Positions 8,223 to 16,501 of a DNA stretch of 64,000 nucleotides are shown in pieces (position 1 is the first letter of the stretch; every line of letters begins with the position of its first letter). The notes below the pieces were generated by a model. It saw only the letters and a program-made list of their open reading frames with translations. It was not told the origin of the DNA and searched no databases. Origin of the DNA: Microcella alkalica (GTDB taxonomy: Bacteria > Actinomycetota > Actinomycetes > Actinomycetales > Microbacteriaceae). A program made the translations under genes and the position numbers. The DNA lies in assembly GCF_014595885.1 (NCBI RefSeq), contig NZ_JABUKC010000003.1:482207-546206 (forward strand), given 5' to 3'.

Positions 8223-8295
8223 GGCGCAGGCTTGCAGAACTCCGGCGCGGGTGAACGCTGCTCGCCTGATCCGGAGTTCTGCAAGCCTGCGCCAG
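8221..8295. repeat. Perfect 25-bp inverted repeat with 25-nt loop
   Basis: The arms 8221-8245 and 8271-8295 are exact reverse complements over 25 bp, enclosing a 25-nt loop. The core GAACTnCGG followed closely by GTGAA is shared with the elements at 7950 and 16273, suggesting a distant family relationship. There is no T-rich tail, and it lies over 490 bp from the upstream gene, so a simple terminator is unlikely. Confidence 0.9.
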
Positions 8296-8430
8296 ACGCC
8301 CGATCCCCGATCCCCGATGCCCCTGGGCCGAAGCGGGGTGCGGCGAGCGCCGATGAGCATCGCCAACCGGCTCGGCCTCGTCGTCGCTCGGCGATAGGGT
8401 TGCCCTCCCCCTGAGCAGCGAGGAGCACCC

Positions 8431-9126
8431 GTGACCCCGACGACCCTCGGCGAGGCCGCCCTCGCCGGCATCCTCGCCGGCTACGCGATCGCGATCCCGG
8501 TCGGCGCGATCGCCGCGCTGCTCATCACCCTCGGCGCCCAGCACGGGGCGCGCACCGCCGCGGGCGGCGCGCTCGGCGCCGCGACCGTCGACGGCGTCTA
8601 CGCCACCGTCGCCGTCGTCGCCGGCGCCGCCGTCGCGCCGCTCATCGCGCTCATCGAGGAGCCGCTGCGCTGGATCTCCGTCGCCGTGCTCGTCGTGCTC
8701 GCCATCATGATCGCGCTGCCCGGCCTGCGGCGCGCCCGCACGCCGGCGACCCCGCCGCCCGGCGACGCGGATGCGCGGCTCGCCGCCCCCGCGCCCGCCC
8801 CCGGCACCACGACCCGCACGCGCCGCACCCCCGCCCTGCGGCTCTTCCTCACCGTCGGCGGCCTCACGCTCGTGAACCCCGTGACCGTCGTCTACTTCGC
8901 CGCGCTCGTGGGCAGCTCGACCCTCGCCGCGGACGCCGGCTGGGGCGCACGCGCCGTCTTCGTCCTCGCCGCCTTCGCCGCATCCCTCAGCTGGCAGCTG
9001 CTGCTCACGACCGCCGGCGCGCTCGTCGGCCGCGCGCTCACCGGCCCCGTCGGCGCGCGCGTCACCGCGCTCCTCGGCGGAGCGCTCATCCTCGTGCTCG
9101 CCGTGCGCGCCGCCCTCGGAGCCTGA
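8431..9126 (+). CDS. LysE/RhtB-family amino acid exporter
   Basis: A 231-residue membrane protein with about six helices in the LysE arrangement. The N-terminal segment ILAGYAIAIPVGAIAALLI corresponds to the conserved GxxxPGP-like region, although the PGP is replaced by PVG. A long polar loop (about residues 105-132) separates the two halves, and LVNPVTVVYFAALVG starts the second. The GTG start follows GAGGAGC. A TAGGGT -10 lies at 8395-8400. Exported substrate unknown. Confidence 0.82.
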   Translation: MTPTTLGEAALAGILAGYAIAIPVGAIAALLITLGAQHGARTAAGGALGAATVDGVYATVAVVAGAAVAPLIALIEEPLRWISVAVLVVLAIMIALPGLRRARTPATPPPGDADARLAAPAPAPGTTTRTRRTPALRLFLTVGGLTLVNPVTVVYFAALVGSSTLAADAGWGARAVFVLAAFAASLSWQLLLTTAGALVGRALTGPVGARVTALLGGALILVLAVRAALGA

Positions 9127-9136
9127 GAGCGGCCGC

Positions 9137-10081
9137 CTAGCCCTTCATGCCCGTCGTCGCGATGCCGTCGACGAAGTGGCGCTGTCCGACGAAGAACAGG
9201 ATGATCATCGGCAGCGTCGTGATGACCGAGGCCGTGATGATGATCTCCCAGTTCCAGTTGCCGCCGAAGCCGAACTGGTCGACGAGCGCCTTCAGCCCGC
9301 GCGGGATCGTGAACGTCTCACTGTCGCGCAGGTAGATGAGCGGCGTCATCAGATCCGTCCACGCCGCCTGCGCCTCGAACAGCAGCGCGATGATGAACGC
9401 TGGCTTCGCCAGCGGCAGCGCGATGGACCAGAACAGCCTGACGTTGCCGGCGCCGTCGATCCGCGCCGCCTCGAACACGTCGCGCGGCAGGCCGAGGAAG
9501 AACTGCCGCAGCAGGAACACGTAGAACGCGCTGCCGAACAGGTTGCCCGCCCACAGCGGCACGAGCGTCCCGGTCATGCCGAGCGCGTTCCAGATGAGAA
9601 AGGTCGGGATCATCGTCACCGCACCGGGCAGCATCATCGTCGCGAGCACGAACCCGAACAGCACGCCGCGACCCTTGAACCGGAAGTACGCGAACCCCCA
9701 CGCGACCATCGCGCTCGACATCGCCACCGTCACCGCGGCGAGCACCGTCACGATCACCGTGTTCATGAGCCACACCGCGAGCGGCGCCTCGAGCCACACG
9801 TCGATGTAGTTCTGGGGGGTGAACGTCTGCGGGATCAGCCGGTTGTCGAACACCTCGCCGCGCGGCTTGAACGACGCCGCCACGAGCCACGCGAACGGGT
9901 ACATGAACAGCAGGCTGAGGGCGATGAGGGCGGCCCGATTGAGGATGCGCCCCACCTGCCGCCGCCGCCGGTGGTTGCGCGGGCGCGGAGCGCGCGCGAC
10001 CTCGGCGCGGGCATCCGCCGCCTGATCACGGATGCCCGTGGCCGTCGTCAGACCGAGCGCGCCGGCCGCCTGCGTGGTCAC
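9137..10081 (-). CDS. Sugar ABC transporter permease, MalG type
   Basis: Inner-membrane permease of a carbohydrate importer, 314 residues with six predicted helices. The EAA loop that docks the ATPase is FEAARIDGAGNVRLFWSIAL. The start is a GTG at 10081 overlapping the stop of the first permease (GTGA), so the pair is coupled. No ATPase gene lies in this cluster; such importers commonly use a shared MsiK-type ATPase encoded elsewhere. Confidence 0.9.
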   Translation of the reverse strand: MTTQAAGALGLTTATGIRDQAADARAEVARAPRPRNHRRRRQVGRILNRAALIALSLLFMYPFAWLVAASFKPRGEVFDNRLIPQTFTPQNYIDVWLEAPLAVWLMNTVIVTVLAAVTVAMSSAMVAWGFAYFRFKGRGVLFGFVLATMMLPGAVTMIPTFLIWNALGMTGTLVPLWAGNLFGSAFYVFLLRQFFLGLPRDVFEAARIDGAGNVRLFWSIALPLAKPAFIIALLFEAQAAWTDLMTPLIYLRDSETFTIPRGLKALVDQFGFGGNWNWEIIITASVITTLPMIILFFVGQRHFVDGIATTGMKG

Positions 10082-11097
10082 TTCTGGCCACCCTCGTAGT
10101 AGACCAGGCGCTTCGAGACGACGAACTGGATCGCCGTGACGACCATGATCACGAGGAACAGCACCCACGCGAGCGCGGAGGCGTACCCCATGTTGAAGAA
10201 CTCGAAGGCCTGCCGGAACAGGTAGATGACGTAGAACAGCGCCGCATCCGACTGGAACGAATCGCCGCCGGCGCCGAAGAACGCCGTGTACGCCTCGGTG
10301 AAGGTCTGGAACCCGGCGATCGTGTTGACGACGGCGAGGAAGAACAGCGCGGGGCTGATCATCGGCAGCGTGATGCGCGTGGTCTGCTGCCACAGGTTCG
10401 CGCCGTCGATCGTCGCCGACTCGGTCAGCTCGCGCGGCACGTTCTGCAGCGCCGCGAGCAGGATGATCACGGCCGAGCCGATCGACCACAGGCTCATGAG
10501 CACGAGGCCCGGCTTCACCCACGCCGGGTCGGTCGTCCAGTACGGGCCCTGGATGCCGATCGAGCCGAGCGCCTCGTTGATGAGGCCGTCCTGCCCGTTG
10601 AACAGCAGCAGGAACAGCACGCCCACCGCGACCGCGGGCGTCATCTTCGGCAGGAAGAACAGCGTGCGGAAGAAGCCCGCCGACCGCCCCGCCCGCTGCA
10701 GCAGCATCGCCAGCACGAGCGCGACGCCGATGTGCGACGGCACGTACAGCGCCGTGTAGATGAGCGTGTTGAGCAGCGACTGCCCCACGCGCGGGTCGTC
10801 GACGAGGCGCTCGTAGTTCTCGAAGCCGGTCAGCTGCGCGGGGCTGATGCCGTCGTAGTCGGTGAACGACAGGTAGAGGCTGTAGCCGATCGGCCACGCG
10901 GTGAAGATCGCGAAGCCGATGAGCCACGGCGAGATAAAGCCGAGCGCCGCGAGCGTGTTGCGGCGGGACGCCCGGCGCCGGGCCGCGGAGGGCGGCGGCA
11001 TCGTGCGGCCGCCCTCCCCGCGCGCGACCTCGCGGTCGAGCGCGGCTGGCACCGCGGCGGGCTCCGCACCCGGGGGGATGCGCTGGGTGGTGGTCAT
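10078..11097 (-). CDS. Sugar ABC transporter permease, MalF type
   Basis: First permease of the importer, 339 residues, with a 40-residue polar N-terminus and six helices beginning at about residue 50 (LGFISPWLIGFAIFTAWPIG). The EAA loop reads ESATIDGANLWQQTTRITLP. The ATG at 11097 was chosen because the downstream sequence aligns with the usual MalF start and the gap to the binding-protein gene is then only 14 bp. It belongs to one operon with its neighbours. Confidence 0.9.
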   Translation of the reverse strand: MTTTQRIPPGAEPAAVPAALDREVARGEGGRTMPPPSAARRRASRRNTLAALGFISPWLIGFAIFTAWPIGYSLYLSFTDYDGISPAQLTGFENYERLVDDPRVGQSLLNTLIYTALYVPSHIGVALVLAMLLQRAGRSAGFFRTLFFLPKMTPAVAVGVLFLLLFNGQDGLINEALGSIGIQGPYWTTDPAWVKPGLVLMSLWSIGSAVIILLAALQNVPRELTESATIDGANLWQQTTRITLPMISPALFFLAVVNTIAGFQTFTEAYTAFFGAGGDSFQSDAALFYVIYLFRQAFEFFNMGYASALAWVLFLVIMVVTAIQFVVSKRLVYYEGGQK

Positions 11098-11111
11098 CGC
11101 TGGGCCTCGGG

Positions 11112-12500
11112 CTACTCGGCGTCGGCCTCGGCCCAGGCCTCGTCGAGCGCGGCCTGCGCCTCCTCCTGGGCGGTGGCGAGAGCATCCGCCGGCTCGGCGT
11201 CGCCGGCGAGCACGCCGTTGATCGCGTCCGTCCAGATGCGCGTGAACTCGGCGTCGGCCGGGTTGGCCGGCATCGACACGGCGGCCTCGTTCGCCTCGTA
11301 CATCGCGTCGATGCCCGCCTGCCACGGCTCGTCGGCGTCGGAGAGCAGACCGCGGATCTCCTCGTCGGCCCGCGTGTTGCCGGTCAGCACCCCCGTGAAG
11401 ACGCCGCCCTCGCTCTCGCGGGCCTCCTTGCGCGCCTCGGCCGCCTCGACCCACGTGTCGACCTGCGTCATCGTGGTGGCGTAGCGGCAGGCGGCCGTGC
11501 CGTTGTCGGTGCCCGCGGGCACCGCCCAGGCCTGACCCCCGGCGAACGCGATCGGCTCGCCCTCGGGCGTGCGCACGGCGTCGAACGCGAGCGGGGCATC
11601 CGGGCTCACGTCGTTGAGCACGTTGAGGTACCACTGCTCCATCGGCATCGCACCGAGCTCGCCTGCGGCGAACTGGTTGCCCTCGCCGAAGAAGTCGGCC
11701 GAGTCGCGGAACGCCTTCACGGCCGAGAAGCCGCCCTGCGACTCGTAGATGCCGACCGCCCATTCGAGCGCCTCGACCGCGGCCGGGTCGTCGAGGTTGG
11801 CGGTGCGGCCGTCCTCCGACAGCAGGTCGACGCCGCGGGCCTTCGCCCACAGCGGGAAGAACTCGGGCAGCTTGCTGTCGACGCCGATGACCTGCAGGTC
11901 GTCGCCCGAGCGCTGCACGAGCGCCTCCGCCGCGGCGCTCATCGCCTCCGGGTCGGAGCCGTTGACGTCGTCGATCGAGACGCCGGCCGCGTCGAGCAGC
12001 TCGCTGTTGGCCATCGTCAGCTGCACCTGGTTGAACTCGGGGATGCCGTAGATCTCGTCGTCGAAGGTGACCTGCGCGAGCGCCTCCTCGCGGTACTGCT
12101 CGGTGTCGACGCTCTCGCCGTCGACGCAGTCGGTGAGCGGCACGATCGCGCCGCGCGCGGCGAGCGAGCCGATCTGGGCGCGGCTGGCGTAGATGAGGTC
12201 GGGGGCGTCGCCCGCGGCGACCGCCGACAGGAACTGCTGGATGTCGAGCCCGCCCTCGACGAGCGTGACGTCGACCTCCGGGCCGAGGGCCTCGAGCGCG
12301 CGCTCGTGCCGCACCTCGGCGATCTCGTCGCCCAGGCCGAAGCCGACGATCTCGAGCTCGCCCGTCAGATTTGACTCGCCGCCGTACCAGGCCTGGCCAT
12401 CGCCGGGGCCGTTCTGGGCGCCGCCGTTGGCGCAGGCGCCGAGCGTCAGGGCGGTGGCGGCGGCGAGCGCCGTCATGGGTAGCAGTCGTCGTGCGGTCAT
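11112..12500 (-). CDS. Extracellular sugar-binding lipoprotein (family 1 SBP)
   Basis: Solute receptor of the importer. The signal peptide ends in a lipobox, LTLGAC, with the lipidated Cys at residue 23. The mature part has the family-1 binding protein pattern, including FLSAVAAGDAPDLIYASRAQ and GELGAMPMEQWYLNVLND. AGGAG lies about 6 nt before the ATG at 12500. As first gene of the operon it sits behind the LacI-type operator at 12595. Ligand unknown; an oligosaccharide or disaccharide is likely from the operator type and family. Confidence 0.9.
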   Translation of the reverse strand: MTARRLLPMTALAAATALTLGACANGGAQNGPGDGQAWYGGESNLTGELEIVGFGLGDEIAEVRHERALEALGPEVDVTLVEGGLDIQQFLSAVAAGDAPDLIYASRAQIGSLAARGAIVPLTDCVDGESVDTEQYREEALAQVTFDDEIYGIPEFNQVQLTMANSELLDAAGVSIDDVNGSDPEAMSAAAEALVQRSGDDLQVIGVDSKLPEFFPLWAKARGVDLLSEDGRTANLDDPAAVEALEWAVGIYESQGGFSAVKAFRDSADFFGEGNQFAAGELGAMPMEQWYLNVLNDVSPDAPLAFDAVRTPEGEPIAFAGGQAWAVPAGTDNGTAACRYATTMTQVDTWVEAAEARKEARESEGGVFTGVLTGNTRADEEIRGLLSDADEPWQAGIDAMYEANEAAVSMPANPADAEFTRIWTDAINGVLAGDAEPADALATAQEEAQAALDEAWAEADAE

Positions 12501-12555
12501 CGGAGTCTCCTCGTGGCATGCGTCGTGACCCCCGAACGGGGGACGAGCGCAGGCG

Positions 12556-12606
12556 ACGCTACGACTGCTTCTCTCGGTGTACCAATGGCTTGACAGAAGC
12601 GCTTCT
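12556..12606 (-). promoter_or_regulatory. Promoter with LacI-type operator for the sugar ABC operon
   Basis: On the minus strand a -35-like TTGGTA (12580-12585) and a -10 TAGCGT (12556-12561) are separated by 18 nt. Just upstream lies the perfect palindrome AGAAGCGCTTCT at 12595-12606, whose CG centre and GAAGC arms are typical of LacI-family operators for sugar genes. No LacI-family gene is present in the window. Confidence 0.72.
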
Positions 12607-12679
12607 CGGCGCTTCACTGCCGCCTCGGTCGGGCTGCAGGGCGGCGATGGAGGATGCCCGCCCCGCGCCCGCGACCGCG

Positions 12680-13732
12680 TCAGGGGCGCAGCAGCACCTT
12701 GATCGCGCGCCGCTCGTCCATGGCCGCGTAGGCCTCGGCGACCTGGTCCAGCGGCAGCTCGAGGTCGAAGACGCGGCCCGGCTCGATCGTGCCGTCGAGC
12801 ACGAGCGCGAGCAGCTGCTCGACATAGTTGCGCACGGGTGCGACGCCGCCCGCGACCCCGACGTTCGTGCCGAAGAGGGTGCGGATCGGCAGCTCCGCTC
12901 CGCCGCTCGGCACGCCAACGTAGCCGACGCGGCCGCCGGGGCGGGCCGACCGGATCGCCTGGTCCATCGACTCGGCGGTGCCGACGCACTCGAGCACGGC
13001 ATCCGCGCCCAGCCCGTCGGTGAGCGCCCGCACGCGCTCGATTCCCTCATCGCCACGCTCGGTCACGATCTCGTCGGCGCCGAAGACGCGCGCGAGCTCC
13101 TGCCGCTCGGGTGTGCGCGACATCGCGATGATGCGGGCGGCGCCGAGCTGCTTCGCGGCGATGATGGCGCAGAGCCCGACGGCGCCGTCGCCGACGACCG
13201 CGACGGTCGAGCCCGGGCCGACGCCGGCGGAAACCGCGGCGTGCCAGCCGGTGCCCATGACGTCGCTGAGCGCGAGCAGGTGCGGCACGAGCGCGTCGTC
13301 GACGGGGCCCGGTACGGCGACGAGCGATCCGTCGGCGCTCGGCACGCGCACGAGCTCGCCCTGCGCGCCGTCGGCGAAGTGGCCGTCGCGATCGTCGCGG
13401 CCCCACCAGTTGCCGTTGAGGCACGAGGGGCTCACGCCGTTGCGGCAGTTCGCGCACGTCATGTCGCAGTCGTAGAACGGGGCGATGACGAAGTCGCCCG
13501 GCTTGACCGCGGTGACGTCTTCGCCGACCTGCTCGACGACGCCGACGAACTCGTGGCCGATGCGGCGCGGCTCCTTCGTGTCGGTGATGCCGCGGTAGGG
13601 CCACAGGTCGCTGCCGCACACGCACGCGGCGACGATCCGCACGATCGCATCGCGGCCGGTGCCGCTCAGCTGCGGGTCGGGCACCTGCTCGAGCCGGATG
13701 TCGCGGGGGCCGTGGATCACCGTTGCACGCAT
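12680..13732 (-). CDS. Zinc-dependent alcohol dehydrogenase family protein
   Basis: Medium-chain dehydrogenase/reductase of 350 residues. The catalytic-zinc region begins CVCGSDLWPYRG and continues GHEFVGVVEQVG; the structural-zinc cysteines are in CDMTCANCRNG plus a fourth Cys nearby. The NAD(P) fold carries VAVVGDGAVGLCAI. A TACGGT box ends 7 nt before the ATG, so the gene probably has its own leaderless promoter. Substrate cannot be told; Tdh-like and formaldehyde-type members share this layout. Confidence 0.87.
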   Translation of the reverse strand: MRATVIHGPRDIRLEQVPDPQLSGTGRDAIVRIVAACVCGSDLWPYRGITDTKEPRRIGHEFVGVVEQVGEDVTAVKPGDFVIAPFYDCDMTCANCRNGVSPSCLNGNWWGRDDRDGHFADGAQGELVRVPSADGSLVAVPGPVDDALVPHLLALSDVMGTGWHAAVSAGVGPGSTVAVVGDGAVGLCAIIAAKQLGAARIIAMSRTPERQELARVFGADEIVTERGDEGIERVRALTDGLGADAVLECVGTAESMDQAIRSARPGGRVGYVGVPSGGAELPIRTLFGTNVGVAGGVAPVRNYVEQLLALVLDGTIEPGRVFDLELPLDQVAEAYAAMDERRAIKVLLRP

Positions 13733-13791
13733 GGGGTCGACCGTACCGAGCGGCAGTGAGCGGTCGCTGGGCGCTGCGCGAGACCCGACGA

Positions 13792-13835
13792 GAACGGCGG
13801 ATGCCCGTGGGGCGCACCCCGGGCATCCGCCGTTC
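13792..13835 (-). terminator. Hairpin terminator after clpB
   Basis: Perfect 15-bp arms at 13792-13806 and 13821-13835 with a further GGGG/CCCC pairing inside the loop. It lies 14 nt beyond the clpB stop. There is no long T run, as is common for actinobacterial hairpin terminators. Confidence 0.75.
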
Positions 13836-13848
13836 GCGATCGGTCGGC

Positions 13849-16005
13849 CTACAGCGTCGGCACGTCCTCCATGCGGTCGACCGTGAGGCCGTCGCCCTCG
13901 ACGTCGACGCGCACGACGTCGCCGTCGGCGATCTCGCCGGCGATGAGGGCGCGGGCGAGGCGGTCGTCGATCTCGTGCTGCATGAGCCGGCGCAGCGGGC
14001 GCGCGCCGTAGATCGGGTCGTACCCGCGCTCGGCGAGCCAGGTGCGCGCGCTCGGCGTGACGGCCAGCTGCAGGCGGCGGTCGGCGAGCCGACGCTCGAG
14101 GCGGTCGATCTGCAGCGAGACGATCTGCCCGAGGTCGTCGGTCGACAGCGGCGAGAACACGACGATGTCGTCGAGCCGGTTCACGAACTCGGGCTTGAAG
14201 GCCTGCCGCACGATGTCGTTGACGCCGCGCACCTTGGCGTCCCAGTCGAGGCTCGGGTCGATGAGCAGCTGCGAGCCGAGGTTCGAGGTGAGGATCAGGA
14301 TCGTGTTGCGGAAGTCGACCGTGCGCCCCTGCCCGTCGGTCAGGCGCCCGTCGTCGAGCACCTGCAGCAGCAGGTCGAAGACCTCGGGGTGCGCCTTCTC
14401 GACCTCGTCGAGCAGGATCACCGAGTAGGGGCGCCGCCGCACCGCCTCGGTCAGCTGGCCGCCCTGCTCGTAGCCGACGTAGCCGGGAGGGGCGCCGATG
14501 AGCCGCGAGACGCTGAACTTCTCGCCGTACTCGCTCATGTCGATGCGCACCATCGACTTCTCGTCGTCGAACAGGTAGTCGGCGAGCGCCTTCGCGAGCT
14601 CGGTCTTGCCGACGCCGGTCGGGCCGAGGAACAGGAAGCTGCCCGTCGGCCGGTCGGGATCGCTGATGCCGGCGCGCGTGCGCCGCACCGCCTCGCTCAC
14701 GGCGACCACAGCATCCTTCTGCCCGATGATGCGCTTGCCGAGCTCGGCCTCCAGGGTCAGCAGCTTCTCCGTCTCGCCCTGCGTGAGCTTGTCGACGGGG
14801 ATGCCCGTCCAGGCGGCTACGACGGCGGCGATGTCCTCGTCCGTCACCTGGTCGTTGACCATGCGCGGGCCGGCCTCGACGGTCTCGGCCTCGGCGAGCG
14901 CCGTCTCGATGCTCGGAATCACCTCGTAGTTGAGCTTCGACGCCTCCTCATAGCGGCCCTCGCGCATGGCGCGGTCGAGCGAGATGCGGGCGTCGTTGAG
15001 GCGCGTCTTGAGGTCGCCGACCGCGGTCAGGCTCGACTTCTCGGCCGCCCAGCGGCGCTCGAGGGCATCCCGCTGCTCGGTCTTCTCCTTGAGCTCGTCG
15101 CGCAGCTTCGCCAGGCGCGCCTTGCTCGCGTCGTCCTTCTCCTTCTTGAGCGCGAGCTCTTCGATCTCGAGGCGCGTCACGGCGCGCTTGAGCTCGTCGA
15201 GCTCGACCGGGCTCGACTCGATCTCCATCTTGAGGCGGCTGGCGGCCTCGTCGACGAGGTCGATCGCCTTGTCGGGCAGCTGACGGCTGGTGATGTAGCG
15301 ATTGCTGAGGGATGCCGCGGCGACGAGGGCGCTGTCGGCGATCGCGACCTTGTGGTGGGCCTCGTAGCGCTCCTTGAGGCCGCGGAGGATGGCGACCGTG
15401 TCCTCCACGCTCGGCTCGCCGACGAACACCTGCTGGAAGCGGCGCTCGAGCGCGGCATCCTTCTCGATGTACTCGCGGTACTCGTTGAGGGTCGTCGCGC
15501 CGATGAGGCGCAGCTCACCGCGGGCGAGCATGGGCTTGAGCATGTTCGCGGCCGCGACGCTGCCCTCGCCGCCGCCCGCGCCCATGAGGGTGTGCAGCTC
15601 GTCGATGAAGGTGATGACCTGCCCGTTCGACTCGTCGATCTCCTTGAGCACAGCCTTAAGGCGCTCCTCGAACTCGCCGCGGTACTTCGCACCGGCGACG
15701 AGGGCCGCGAGGTCGAGGCCGACGAGCTGCTTGTCCTTGAGCGAGTCGGGCACGTCGCCGGCGACGATGCGCTGGGCGAGCCCCTCGACGACGGCCGTCT
15801 TGCCGACGCCGGGCTCGCCGATGAGCACGGGGTTGTTCTTCGTGCGGCGGCTCAGCACCTGGCTGACGCGGCGGATCTCGGCGTCGCGACCGATGACGGG
15901 GTCGAGCTTGCCGGAGCGCGCGATCTCGGTGAGGTTGACGCCGTACTGCTCGAGCGCGGTCTTCTGCTGCTCCTGGCTCGAGGGGGCGCCCTGCATGTTC
16001 GCCAT
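13849..16005 (-). CDS. clpB: ClpB-type disaggregase lacking the N-terminal domain
   Basis: Hexameric AAA+ chaperone that, with DnaK, pulls apart protein aggregates. NBD1 has Walker A GEPGVGKT and NBD2 GPTGVGKT. The coiled-coil middle domain lies between them (about residues 255-370). The protein is 718 residues, against about 860 for full ClpB: the sequence starts only about 20 residues before the NBD1 opening [19 protein letters not shown], so the Clp_N substrate-binding domain is absent. An ATG at 16050 would add only 15 residues, and the HAIR box at 16053 lies immediately upstream. HspR control is expected. The short form may be normal for this lineage. Confidence 0.93.
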   Translation of the reverse strand: MANMQGAPSSQEQQKTALEQYGVNLTEIARSGKLDPVIGRDAEIRRVSQVLSRRTKNNPVLIGEPGVGKTAVVEGLAQRIVAGDVPDSLKDKQLVGLDLAALVAGAKYRGEFEERLKAVLKEIDESNGQVITFIDELHTLMGAGGGEGSVAAANMLKPMLARGELRLIGATTLNEYREYIEKDAALERRFQQVFVGEPSVEDTVAILRGLKERYEAHHKVAIADSALVAAASLSNRYITSRQLPDKAIDLVDEAASRLKMEIESSPVELDELKRAVTRLEIEELALKKEKDDASKARLAKLRDELKEKTEQRDALERRWAAEKSSLTAVGDLKTRLNDARISLDRAMREGRYEEASKLNYEVIPSIETALAEAETVEAGPRMVNDQVTDEDIAAVVAAWTGIPVDKLTQGETEKLLTLEAELGKRIIGQKDAVVAVSEAVRRTRAGISDPDRPTGSFLFLGPTGVGKTELAKALADYLFDDEKSMVRIDMSEYGEKFSVSRLIGAPPGYVGYEQGGQLTEAVRRRPYSVILLDEVEKAHPEVFDLLLQVLDDGRLTDGQGRTVDFRNTILILTSNLGSQLLIDPSLDWDAKVRGVNDIVRQAFKPEFVNRLDDIVVFSPLSTDDLGQIVSLQIDRLERRLADRRLQLAVTPSARTWLAERGYDPIYGARPLRRLMQHEIDDRLARALIAGEIADGDVVRVDVEGDGLTVDRMEDVPTL

Positions 16006-16052
16006 GTGCGTGTCGGTCCTCTTGACGGGGTGGACGGAGCGCGGGCTCACAA

Positions 16053-16073
16053 GTTGAGTCTGCGTGACTCAAG
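16053..16073 (-). promoter_or_regulatory. HAIR box (HspR operator) of clpB
   Basis: Read on the minus strand, CTTGAGT, seven bases, ACTCAAC matches the HAIR consensus CTTGAGT-N7-ACTCAAG at 13 of 14 fixed positions. It lies 47 bp upstream of the clpB start codon. The matching regulator gene, hspR, is at 20884-21300. Confidence 0.9.
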
Positions 16074-16272
16074 TTTACGGCCGCGAGAGCGCATCGCGCC
16101 AGGGGGCCTGCACGCTCACGGCGAACGCGCGGAATGCAGTGCCTCTCGGTCGCCGCCCTCGCGACGAGGGGCCGTTGCCGGACCCCGCCAGCGCCCGGCG
16201 AGCACGCGGGGCCCGTGCTCCCGGCCGCCCGGCTCGCCTGCTCGCGACCTGGACAAGAGAGGGCACCTGGCC

Positions 16273-16333
16273 GACTCTCCGAACTGCGGAACATCGTGAA
16301 GTCCATTCGCGATATTCCGCCGTTTGCAGAGTC
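16273..16333. repeat. 61-nt palindromic element, copy B
   Basis: Outer arms GACTCTCCGAAC (16273-16284) and GTTTGCAGAGTC (16322-16333) pair with two mismatches. Inner arms GCGGAACATCG (16286-16296) and CGATATTCCGC (16310-16320) pair with one. Same length as, and about 80% identical to, the element at 7950-8010. Confidence 0.75.
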
Positions 16334-16501
16334 TCCGCGACAGGAACGCTGTGCAGCCGACGGCGGGAGCACGCGACCGGCGCGGGCGGGTGCGCGCAGC
16401 ACCAGGACGGCGAGCAGCAGACGGAGCGTCGCCAGGTGCCCGCGGCCTGAGCAGTCCCTCCATCGCGGAATGCGCGCGCCCGACAGCGCCTTGACCCTCG
16501 C

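Larger units (their letters stand above)
7724..8430. other. Non-coding, repeat-rich intergenic stretch
   Basis: About 700 bp without a credible gene between the oxidoreductase and the LysE-type exporter. In order it holds three direct 14-nt repeats (7766-7819), a 61-nt palindromic element (7950-8010), an octamer tandem repeat (8159-8222) and a perfect 25-bp inverted repeat (8221-8295). A TAGGGT box at 8395-8400 is the likely -10 of the downstream gene. Open frames across the octamer repeat encode only low-complexity PASPPARQ-like or AGWRAGGL-like strings. Confidence 0.75.
16006..16501. other. Intergenic stretch between clpB and the F420 reductase gene
   Basis: About 500 bp between divergent genes. 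It contains the HspR box (16053-16073) next to clpB and a 61-nt palindromic element (16273-16333). No gene is supported: the small open frames are on both strands, overlap each other and have no family resemblance. Confidence 0.7.

Noticed and set aside
8159..8295. Possible CRISPR-like array
   Set aside because: The units are 8 bp with no spacers, and no cas genes are present in the window.
8221..8295. Intrinsic terminator of the oxidoreductase gene
   Set aside because: It lies almost 500 bp past the stop and has no T tract; a 25-bp perfect stem with a 25-nt loop is unlike the other terminators here.
8020..8544. Open frames through the octamer repeat in several frames on both strands
   Set aside because: They encode only repeat-derived strings (AGWRAGGL, PASPPARQ). 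All frames are open because the 8-bp unit lacks stop codons.
12590..12595. TTGACA on the plus strand as a -35 box
   Set aside because: No gene starts rightward from here; the next gene on that side is on the minus strand. The bases belong to the operator region of the minus-strand importer promoter.
13723..16299. An 858-codon plus-strand open frame
   Set aside because: Antisense of clpB; no family motif, and low-complexity Val/Asp/Leu/Arg composition.
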